Origin: Liolophura sinensis | Taxonomy: Eukaryota > Mollusca > Polyplacophora > Chitonida > Chitonidae | Direction: 5' to 3' | NCBI RefSeq assembly: GCF_032854445.1 | Contig: NC_088295.1 | Span: 68,555,249 to 68,619,248 of the forward strand | DNA length: 64,000 bases | In this document: positions 35,601 to 47,600 of the stretch, piece after piece | How positions within the stretch are numbered: position 1 is the stretch's first letter | Layout of the letters: every line of letters begins with the position of its first letter | Notes under the pieces: model-generated | Database searches by the model: none | Seen by the model: only the letters and a program-made list of their open reading frames with translations | Told to the model about the DNA's origin: nothing | Made by a program: the position numbers and the translations under genes

Positions 35601-38600
35601 CATATTTTCACGATATTCCTGAGTCTACCAATACTCAATATATAGCTCTAAATATGTTGTCGGACATATGAGCCAGAAGCTCATACAGACCTAGGCTACA
35701 CAGTACTAGTACAAGTGTGCTAGGACATACCAGGCCTTGCAGGTTTCGTACCAGCCGATGTGGAGTGCTGACAACTATATTGTGCGATAGGTGTTTGTCC
35801 AAATCTGTGCTTGAGATCTGCTGAAGAATATTTAAATCATTTAATGTGAACTGTACGTTCTATCCAGCCTCGGGACTCGGGGTTTTATCGTGCGGCTGTC
35901 ATACAGGTGTTGAGGATCCCTGCTGATCAATCCCTGCTTTCCATTGATTAAATGTTTTAATTGTCATATATAGCCAGGTGTCAGCATCTACTCACACTGA
36001 GTCTTGGTGAAACAAAATGTGCATATTTCTTTATTTCACGAAAGGTAAACTTTCATTAACAAACATAAGTGATTACAAAACGCTGCTTAAAAATCTCCGC
36101 AGGATACATACAAGCTGTCAAAGTCAGCTTTTGTCTGAATTCTCAGATAATATTTTATTCAAGCGTTTCTTTTGTGTTTGTTATCTGCTAACAATTTCTA
36201 AAGTAAGTACCTGTACCAGTTGTCGTTCAGTCTGATGTAATCCACATATACATTGTAAGGTTTGTGTGGCTATCGTTCAGCTGAAAAGTGTGTAAAGAGG
36301 ATAGTTCAATTCAATCCAGTTTAATTCAGTCTGAGTTGAGGCTTCCAAGGGATGAGAGATGAGGTAATGTATTTACTGGAAATGAACATTACTCCACGTC
36401 ATACTGCATCATTCATATCTTCGAGCATATCTTTAGTATAATCGGTGTATATGTGAATACGCATATGGATTATGCAATTCCTTGCAATTCTAAATTCACT
36501 GCAGACATTATTAGGACAGGCAGTCAAGTTGTCTCGGAAATTGAGGGATACCTTCCAGAACCTCGCACGTAACAGGGATGCAGGTGCCACATGAAATGAT
36601 TTGTGTGTTATGGATGACATGTATGCTCACATTTTTCCTCTACAGATTTCAAGCGAGTTCTGGTAGGGAATGTGGGAATCAGGAAATGAGACCTTTAATC
36701 TTTTAGGTTAGGTCGAGCTTTGTTGTCAACTGAGCAAAGATTGTTTATACTTTCTATCACACTGCTTATAGCCTTTCCCAGCATAAGATACCCATCCGCC
36801 ACCATACCCAGTGACTGATAAATTCTTCCAACATAGTGTGATAACTGTGGGCTTTATGTCAAAAGTGTACACTGTACATGAATACAAATACCCCTGCAAC
36901 TAAATTAGAAACTATCTTTCTTGACTTCTGTTTGTCTTGTAAAGCAGTTTGTAAAGTTAAATAATATCTGGCGAATTGATGCCCTCTGGAGTCTTCTCAT
37001 TCTTCCCATTCGTGAGGATGAGCTGACGGATTGATGTCATTCTCAAGGTAGACATTGGCCAGTAAAGAGTGTTTATCAGAAGCTTTATTTACGTGAAAGG
37101 CAGCATTATGATTTGATGAAACGGCAATTCTCAGAGTTCCAATGACATGTAGACCCATACATGTAGAGGTTATGGATATAAACGCGCTTAGCGGTCAGTA
37201 AATTTGAGACATGCCTGGTGCAGAGTTCCCTGTAAATCATGCTACATAACAATCAACTCGTTGGGTACATAACATTTTGTTCAACCCAAGTAAAAGACAA
37301 ATGAATTTGATGCCCATGGTGTGAGTGTTCATTCGTTTCATTTGTTTAAACTAAACCCAAAGCAGACGATTTATTGAAACGCTCCTTTACCATATTTAGC
37401 TGAATGAGAACATATGGCCAGATTTTGAAAAAAATCAAAACTTCTTCCATCATTTTTTGAGTCCCTTTACCACAGAAGATGTCTTTGAAATGGCTCGCAG
37501 ACTGCTGGGGATGAGAAAATGGCAGTGTGGGCCTGTATGAGAGATCTGTCAATTCCAACCATGTATTTACATGCCCTGTTTATGGGCTGTATAGGTCTGA
37601 CCCTAAAGTGGACAGAGAATGACCGGGATGGGAACCGGCCACTGACCGTTCCTCAGGATGTGTACCGTAAAGGCTGTGTGCTGAACGCTGACCAGGGTCT
37701 TGCTGCCGCTAAGAAGATCGGCTTCCCCGTCATGGTGAAGGCATCAGAGGGAGGTGGAGGGAAGGGCATCAGGAAGGTGGACTGTGAGGGGGACTTCAAC
37801 AGCCTCTTCAGACAGGTATGCTCTTCTGTATAGGTACTGAAATACTGAAAAAAAGAAAACAATGTTATGTGCGATTATAAGACAGATTTTAAGGTGAAAA
37901 ACGTTTACTTTGAAAGAAAAGAAGGTTTATCAGTGGACAAAACACAGAAGGATATTGTCTGACCAGAATACGTCTTGTGTTTGTCAGCATTTTAATTGCC
38001 TGGATTGTGGAAACAGTTCCCCAACTTCCATGTTTTGAGTTAACAGTGTGTGTCAGTTTATATATTGTTCAGAATTTTCAACTTGGTTTTAATAATTTGT
38101 GATTAATGTTGATGTGAAATATCTTTGTGTGTTAAGGGGGGGAAAGCTTCACTAATACTTTTAATCATAATGTATGACAAATCCTGTTAGCTGAGGAGTA
38201 AATCAGAAGCTTCTCCATGTTTGAAAGGAAAACTAATAATTGTACAGTAATAATAATAATTATTCACATTTCCTACGAGACCTGTTATCTGAGAAGCATG
38301 AAATAATCACGTTCTGCCTGTGTTGAAAGGAAAGCAATAGTAATAACAATAATTTATTACCTCTGAGGTGAACTGTTAACTGATGGGTAAATAATAGCTT
38401 TGATATTCGTTTGAAAGGAAAACATCCATAATTGTTCAGTCAAAATAATAATTCATTACTTTTTGGTGACTTGTTTTAATAGCCAGTAATTACTCATCAG
38501 GTGACCTGTAATCTGATGAGTAAATGGCAGCTTTTCTTTATGGTTGATTTTATGCTGGAAAGTAAAAGGGAAGAGTTTGAAAGACATTAACAGTGCTTCA

Positions 38601-41600
38601 GGGAAACATTGGATCATATCAGTTGTACATACTGTCGATACAGGTGCAGGCTGAAGTGCCAGGCTCTCCAATATTTGTGATGCAACTGGCAACACATGCA
38701 CGGCATCTAGAAGTGCAGCTGTTAGCAGACACTTACGGGAATGCCATTTCTGTGTTTGGGCGTGACTGCTCCATACAGAGACGACATCAGAAAATCATTG
38801 AGGAGGCACCGGCCTCCATAGCTGAACCAATTGTTCTTGAAAAAATGGAAAAGGTGAGATCTTGAACAGTGAAGTTAATGTCCAACAATGTTGGTGTAAT
38901 AACTAATAATTTCTTTTAGTTTACCTTATGTAATTTCTTATATTATGGGACTTCTGGCAGTAGCTTAATGATTGAATGATAAGGGATCATTTCTTCATAA
39001 TTTTTTTCAGTCATTTTGTAATATCAGACAAAAAACCTGATGTTCGTCTGCATGTGTATTTGTACCTCGAGCTAAAACTTTAGGGTATTTACATATTTAG
39101 CTGGCACCAGTCCGTATGTCTTATAGTGTCTGCAGCTTGTGGTGTGAAATTACAAAGTAGTAACGTTGGTCTGATTAGACGTGTGTAACACTGTTTGTGC
39201 GTTGTATTATACAGGCAGCTGTAAAACTTGCCAAGATGGTGGGCTATGTGAGTGCAGGGACCGTGGAATACCTGTACAACACTGACGATGAAACATTCCA
39301 CTTCCTGGAGCTGAACCCCCGTCTACAGGTGGAACACCCTTGTACAGAGATGGTGGCTGATGTCAACCTTCCTGCTGCTCAGCTGCAGGTAAACATCAAC
39401 TTTAAGATTTTGTCTTGTTAAAAGTATTTTAAAGAGCTAGATCAACAATAATCCAGTATGAACTTCTTTCAAGAAGTGCACATTGCAGTGTGTACACAAT
39501 GGCTCTCATAGCAGGCAAGTTACACTTTGTGAAATCTACCCAAGTATTTGAATGTATGTAATGTGATCTGGGAACTTGATGATTAAGAGCTGCTCAGAGG
39601 TCAGGTAGAGCGAGTTATATGCAAAGCAGTCTCTACTTACATCTAAACTCCAGTCAGTAAATACAAGTCGCTGTTACCAAATTGGGAGTGGCTGTTCAAA
39701 TGTTAATCAAAAGTTAGTCAGTCTTAAATTACTTTCAGTTTACTTTAAAAAAAAAAATGCCGACCAACCAGCCAGAGTTCTAAAAATAGGGTTTGTTACC
39801 CGCAACAAACAACTTTTTAGTGATGGCCTGGGATAGCTATGATACAATGTGATGATCAGATGCACATGTCACCTGGGATGGCAGAGTTCTTCACATATCA
39901 GTAAATACAAGCCATTTTTAGACTGAATTTTCGGGCTAGGTACGTGTTGTGGTGTGCACGTGGGGTGGAGGTCAACTATAGGAACCGAGGCCCTTAAAAA
40001 TGTACAAAAATCAAAATATTCAACAATAAGGTACCCTTCACTGGTGGTTCCACCCCTTACTCTTCTGAGGCCAGATTAGGCCCTGGTATAATACATTGTT
40101 ATTCAGGACCTGGTTGTTCAAATGTGTATTAGCATTTAAGCCTGGTATTAATGTAGTCTGGACTAAAGTTCCATTAGTTTTCCATTAGGCCTAGACTGGT
40201 ATTAAGATTCAAGTGTTAACTTTCAGTACACTTCAGTGACAGTTTTGATTGACAGTTACAACCATAACTGACAGGAAAATGAAGGCGGGGTAAACATTCC
40301 AGGATTCTCCTCTTTCAGATTGCTATGGGTTTGCCATTGTACAGAATCAAAGATATTAGGTTATTGTATGGTGAAGAGCCATTTGGCGAATCGCCAATAG
40401 ACTTCGAGAAAACCACCTTCAAACCACAACCAAAAGGTCATGTGATCGCTGCAAGAATTACAAGTGAAAACCCAGATGAGGTATGTACGGCTTTTGTACC
40501 AACATTTTTCTCATTGTCTTTGTTGTCTGCTGTGAGTGTGTCAAAAAAACACTCTCTGGAATAGAAACTTTGGCGATGATCATTTTGTTCTGGCATAAAT
40601 AATATAGGTTTTCGGAAGTAAAGGAATTTCACTGTTCATTTATTTTATTTTTTGATGTTTGCTACAGTCATCCCTAATAGCTTTTTGTACAAACATTTCA
40701 GGGCTTGTAGCTACCAAAATTTAAGTAACTGGTTGCTTAAAACAGGTGCTAAAGTAAAATTATGTTATGTATACCAGACACTTTATAATAAGTGATGGTT
40801 ACATGTGCCTTCAGCACCATCAAAAATGAATTTGCTTTCTGTTTTAGGGTTTTAAGCCAAGCTCTGGGACAGTACAGGAGCTGAATTTCCGCAGCAACCG
40901 TAACGTGTGGGGTTACTTCAGTGTGACAGCCTCAGGAGGGTTACACGAGTATGCCGACTCTCAGTTTGGCCATTGTTTCTCCTGGGGAGAGGATCGCGAG
41001 GAAGCCAGGGAGTGAGTTATAACCTTCCAGGATAATTCAACAATTTAAAAGATATACGAAAATGCAGGATGGAACCATTACTTATTCTGTTAAAAGTTGG
41101 TAGTGTAATTCTTCTAGTTTTTAGGACAGATAGTGGTACTGAATGGTAAAGCTTTATCTCCCAGCTTTCTGGAAAAGTCAAGATCTGTGTGTGTTTTTTA
41201 TAGGATGATCTAACAAGATGAGAAAAGAAAAATTGTGTTCCTGGCACAATTATAAGTGTATTGGCATTTTGTTCAGGGATAAGAAAGGTTGTTAAACAAT
41301 AAATAAATTATTAAATGTAAACTTTCTTTGGTGAAATCATGTTGTGTATTTGAAAAAAAAAAACAGATGAAAGTTTAAGTGTGCTTCAGTACATATATGA
41401 GCTGAAGAGGTGATACATCGATTAAGTACGTTACATTACAGCTGAAAATGGCCCAATATTTTTGTCTGTCAGGAACATGGTAGTAGCCCTGAAGGAGCTG
41501 TCAATCCGAGGTGACTTCAGGACAACAGATGAGTACCTCATCAAACTGTTAGAGACAGAGAAATTCCAGATGAACCACATAGACACTGGGTGGCTGGACA

Positions 41601-44600
41601 AACTCATTGCTGAGAAGGTTCAGGTAAGTTGTCTAGATAGCTACAGAGAAATTCCGGCTGAACCACATTAGGTAGTTACAGAGAAGTTCCAGCTAAACCA
41701 CATTGACACAGGCTGGCTGGACAAACTCATTGTTGAGAAGGTTCAGGTAAGTTGTCTAGGTAGTTACAGGGAAATTCCAGCTGAACCACATCGACACAGG
41801 CTGGCTGGACAAACTCATTACTGAGAAGGTTCAGGTAAGTTGTCTAGATAGCTACAGAGAAATTCCGGCTGAACCACATTAGGTAGTTACAGAGAAGTTC
41901 CAGCTAAACCACATTGACACAGGCTGGCTGGACAAACTCATTGTTGAGAAGGTTCAGGTAAGTTGTCTAGGTAGTTACAGGGAAATTCCAGCTGAACCAC
42001 ATTAGGTAGTTACAGTGAAATTCCAGAAATTCCAGCTGAACCACATTGACACAGGTCTTCGTAGTCACAGAGAAATTCCAGCTAAACCACATTGACACAG
42101 GCTGGCTGGACAAACTCATTGCTGAGAAGGTTCAGGTAAGCTGTCTTCATAGTCACATAGAAGATCCAGCTGAACCACATCGACACAGGCTGGCTGGACA
42201 AACTCATTACTGAGAAGGTTCAGGTAAGTTGTCTAGATAGCTACAGAGAAATTCCGGCTGAACCACATTAGGTAGTTACAGTGAAATTTCAGAAATTCCA
42301 GCTGAACCACATTGACACAGGCTGGCTAGATAAACTCATTGCTGAGAGGGTTCAGGTAAGCTGTCTTCATAGTCACAGAGAAGTTCCAGCTGAACCACAT
42401 TGACACAGGCTGGCTGGACAAACTCATTGCTGAGAAGGTTCAGGTAAGCTGTCTTCGTAGTCACAGAGAAGTTCCAGCTGAACCACATGGACACAGGCTG
42501 GCTGGAAGATTGAGATAATCAGTCAGGTACTTAGAGAAATTCCAACCGATACATTTTGCTACCTGGATGTAGTTGTATGTAACATTGTCTTTATGCAAGG
42601 AAACCACGGTAATGTGCAATTACGGTGACAAATCAACTCAGAATTTGTCCTGGTTATTCATTATATTCATTGTTCTTGGCTACTCCAGAAAACTGAACCA
42701 GTGTTGTGTATTCCAGATATCATATCATTTCCTTATTTCTTCAACATTGATTTTGTAGTAAGCTTAACCATTGGCTCTGCTCAAGAAGAATTATGAGAGA
42801 TGAAAAATGTAACTGATGTGTTAAAAATTTTGCATATATTTGAGAACTGTTGTAAATTGTACAGAGCCTTTCGAAATAAAATTGTACAAATTGTTGACAA
42901 GCAGTGAATATATTTTTAAATATGCTAATTGTCATTGCCATATTTTGACAGGCCGAGAAGCCAGACACAATGTTAGCTGTGGTATGTGGGGCCCTACACG
43001 TAGCTGATCAGCATATACGAGAAAGCTTTCAGAATTTCCAAACATCTCTAGAAAGGTAACTTTAATTACAGTGATTAAAGACAATGTTTAACAATGTAAT
43101 TTGAAGAGGAGATAAACACTTGTTTGAGAAGCCTGTTCTGAAAGCAAAGCTGAATTGATTAGGTGTGTGAGTTATTTGCCCTCTTCTCAAACTATGAATA
43201 CATGGTGAAAATTTCTGGATTGCCAATGTGCCAAAGGGGAATAAATGAGTGATTAGGGTTTTAACACCACATTGTCAGTATTTCAGCCATATTGTGGCGA
43301 CCATGAAATTGAGAAGAAAAAAAGATTTTCTGTGATCTATGACTTTTATTTCCACAGGGGCCAAATACTACCTTTGAACTCACTGAAGAATATAATAGAT
43401 GTGGGTTTGATCTATGAAGGCTTCAAATACATTATCAAGGTGAGTGACGGCATAACATCAGTCCAATAAATAATGATTAATATATGGGATACCCGATTAA
43501 TGTGAGTTTACATGGTCAAGTTATAGGCCCCGTCAGCGTGGCCAGCGTTCTAACACAGTGCAATGACCCAGGATCCCCTCACCGATGAGGACGCTTTGAG
43601 TTCAACTTCAGCTCATGCTGGCTTCCTCTCTGGTTGTATGTGGAAAGGTCTGTCCGCAACCTGCGGATTGTGGTGGGTTTCTCCTGGTCTCTGCCCGGTT
43701 TCCTGCTACTGTAATGCAAGAAAGTAAAATATTCTTGAGCACTGTGTAAAACAGCTATCAGAAAAAATAAATCAAATACATGATAGAGGTAAGAAATTAC
43801 CTGATCAAGGCCAGTGACTACATGATCAGGGTGAAAGGTTACCTGATCAAGGTCACCGATTATACGTTAAAGGTGAAAGGTTATCTCATCTAGGTCAGCG
43901 GTTGCATGATCAACGTGAGAGGTTACCTGATCAAGATCAGCAATTGATTACATGATCAACGTGAAAAGCTACCTGATCCAGGTCAGGGCTTATATGATCA
44001 AGGTGAGAGGCTACCTGATCAAAGTCAGTGATTACCTAATCAGAGTGAAGAGTTACCTGATCGAGGTCAGCGCTTGCATGATCAAGACCTAAAGGCAAAC
44101 AAGCAGACATTTTTGCGTATGTTTAGCAAATGCTTTATAAATTTCAAAATTTGCAGAACTAATTTATATGATTTTCCTTTGTAGGTTGTGAAAACTGGTC
44201 CAAACAGTTACTTTCTCTTAATGAATGATTCTTCCATTGATGTTGAGGGCCATAGGTAAGCAATATTGCCTAAACGTATGCACATGTATAGTAGAAATTG
44301 ACCTAGAAAAAAGCTGTACTTTCTCCTTTTTATATATATATTTTTTTAATTTCAGTTTATTTTCAAGTAAGGACTGATGTGAAATTAACTTTTATTGATA
44401 TTGCTAGCAAAATCACATGTACTTGTTGTCATGTTTGCCATTGGTACATGTGTATACCTGACATACTTCTCATCTAGATTGAGCGATGGAGGCCTGCTGC
44501 TGTCAATAGATGGTAACAGTCACACAACATACATGAAAGACCAGATCGGCAGCTACCGAGTAACCATTGGCAACCAGACATGTGTCTTCCAGAAGGAGAA

Positions 44601-47600
44601 TGATCCCACCCTTCTTAGGTTGGTAACAAAATTTTATGCCGCCTTCCAAATGCAAATAAGGTCATGTTGACTTCCATCTTTCTTAGGGGATTTGTGTGTC
44701 TATGGATGGTATAATGTTGTAAGCAGTAACATCTCAAAAACTAATTACATAGAAGTCCATGCAAATGTGGTACATATTTTTTACCGTTTTTTTTCATGAT
44801 GAAATGAATTTATGGAGAATATTGTGTTAATTTTTTATTTTTTTTTTATTTTTACCACATTTTTCGAATTTTGGACTTTTTTTTCTGTGCGAGTGTTACA
44901 CTATGAGCAAGTCTGGATCACTCATACGTGTGTTTCTCAAACTTTCCAATCACCACAAAAAAGCGGGGGCGGGGGGGCCTTACGAGTTTTCTGTACACCT
45001 AATGCAGCATCTAGTTCTCCAAGCTATATTTGTGAGCCCATGTTGACCCCATTGTAAGTATTGTAAGAATGGTTTCAGGTCACCGTCTGCAGGAAAGCTG
45101 ATTAATTACACATTGGAGGACGGAGCCCATGTGTATTCTGGAGAGGTGTACGCTGAGATTGAGGTCATGAAAATGGTCATGGAGCTGCGGGTCTCGGAAA
45201 GTGGTTGGTGAGTGGCAGGGACTTTTGAGATGATTCATTTATTTACTTGATTGTGCTTTGTGGTGTACTCAAGAATATTTCAATTATACAACAGCAGCCA
45301 GCATTATGAAAGGAAACACATCTGAAATGAATCTTGTTATCTTTTGAAAACAGTCGCTGATCAAACCGGGATAATATTTCCTAAGATTGATGATTAGCTG
45401 TTATGCATGTCTTAATACAAAATGGTCATAAGTGCTTTGTTGGGCCTCCGTGGCTCAGTCGGTTAGCGCGCTAGCGCAGCGTAATGACCCAGGAGCCTCT
45501 CACCAATGTGGTCGCTGTGAGTTCAAGTCCAGCTTATGCTGGCTTCCTCTCTGGCCTTAAGTGGGAAGGTCTGACAGCAACCTGCGGATGGTCGTGGGTT
45601 TCCCCCCAGGCTGTGCCCGGTTTCCACCCACCATAATGCTGGCCGCCGTCCTATAAGTGAAATATTCTTGAGAACGGCTTAAAACACCAATCAAATAAAT
45701 AAATAAATAAGTGCTTTATTTATAAAACTACTTTGTGCTTCATTTATAAAACTAGTTTATAAAGGTTGAGGAAAAGTTTGTATAGGTTGAGGAAATAACA
45801 TGGAATATTGTTCAAACAATCATTCAACAGTTGTACCTTGCAAAGCTATTTTGAATGAATGAATGAATGAATGAATGATTATGGCTTAATAGCACTTTCA
45901 TTGTGGCAACAACATATTTAAACCCAAGGCTGACTTTGATCAAGTCTACAGTGTGAATCAAAAGATTATTGATTTTACTGTTATTTATTACAACAAATCA
46001 CCCATACTTCATATGCGGAAAGGAAAATCTTGACTTTTACGTAAAAAGTCTGTGACATATCTGGTGATGTAAAGAAAAGTTTCTCTTTTACTCCCTGATA
46101 GTATCCACTATGTTAAACGACCAGGGGCGGTGTTAGACCCAGGAAGTCTTGTCTCTCACTTACAGCTGGATGACCCCACCCGAGTACAACAGGTAAGAAT
46201 CACCAGCTGATTTCATAAACATAGCTCTGATAAATAAATGTATTAAAATATGTCTTGTCTGCATGTGAGATCAGAATTTTCAGTTCTGTAGTACAATAGT
46301 CGAGAAAGCGTCTGCGTTTTAACATAGAATGCCAGCATCAGAGGTCTGGGGCCAATTCCACAAAGACATTTCTGACTTAAATCAAAATTTGAAATGTTAC
46401 AATGTCTAGTGTTGAAATGAAGTTGAAATTTTGACGTAATTGTCTTAAAATAACATGTATGAGAAGGTTACAAATTTAATTTAAGTTCCCAAATCATACT
46501 TCAATTTTGATCCAAGACAATCCTAAGCTGTCTTAAACTTAAGTCAGGCTTATCTTGGGGCAGTATTCTCCAGCTTAGATTTGAACTAAAATGCCAGTTT
46601 TTAGCCTTGTCCTGAATGTCCTATATGTTCAAAAATAAAATTTTCTAAAGTATGGGTAAGTCACAGTTGAAAGCATTATACTGTTTGAAAGCTCAGACTA
46701 ATTCAAACCAAGTCTTAATACAGCCTCATGACCCTGGGGCCTGAATTATCATTACTCATTTTATTGCCAGAAGAACCTGGTGCAAGTACATTTCGTTTAC
46801 TCTTCTGTTCCATTTTCCTCCAGGCCAAACTATTCTCGGGACAGTTTCCCCAGACCCAGAAGCCTTCCAACCATGGAGATAAGCTTCACCAAGTGTTCCA
46901 GAGTGCGAAGACAGAACTAGACCATATCCTTGCAGGGTACGCCCTACCTGATCCATACGGACAGAAGTTTATGAATGAGACCGTGGAGAAGGTCATGAAA
47001 TGTCTGCGAGATCCTTCCTTACCTCTGCTTGAGCTTCAGGTAGGTTACGAAGTGTATGAACAACTCTTCCTTACCTCTGCTTGAGTTACAGCTGGGTAAT
47101 TATAAAGGGTATAAACAACTCTTCCTTACCTCTGCTTGAGTTACAGGTGGATAATTACAAAGGGTATAAACAACTCTTCCTTACCTCTGCTTGAGTTACA
47201 GCTGGGTAATTATAAAGGGTATAAACAACTCTTCCTTACCTCTGCTTGAGTTACAGGTGGGTAATTACAAAGGGTATAAACAACTCTTCCTTATATTTGC
47301 TCGAGCTTCAGATAGGTAACATAGTGCGTGTACAATCCTTCCTTACCTCTGCTCGAGATTCAGGTAGGTTACGAAGTGTATGAACAACTCTTCCTTACCT
47401 CTGCTCGAGCTTCAGATAGGTAACATAGTGCGTGCACAAACCTTCCTTACCTCTGCTCGAGCTTCAGATAAGTTATGAAGTGTGTGAACAGCTCATCCTT
47501 ACATTTGCTCGAGCTTCAGGCAGGTAACATAGTGCATGCACAAACCTTCCTTACGTCTGCTCAGGCTTCAAGTAGGTAATGAAATGTCTGCTCATCCTGC

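Noticed and set aside
37519-37594. Open frame upstream of ACC exon 8
   Set aside because: Intronic read-through; the acceptor gggctgtatag at 37584-37594 and the split glycine codon fix the exon start at 37595.
45441-45520. Possible tRNA gene
   Set aside because: A and B boxes are present but the body continues into a SINE with tail and target duplication, and repeats elsewhere. It is a SINE head, not a tRNA gene.
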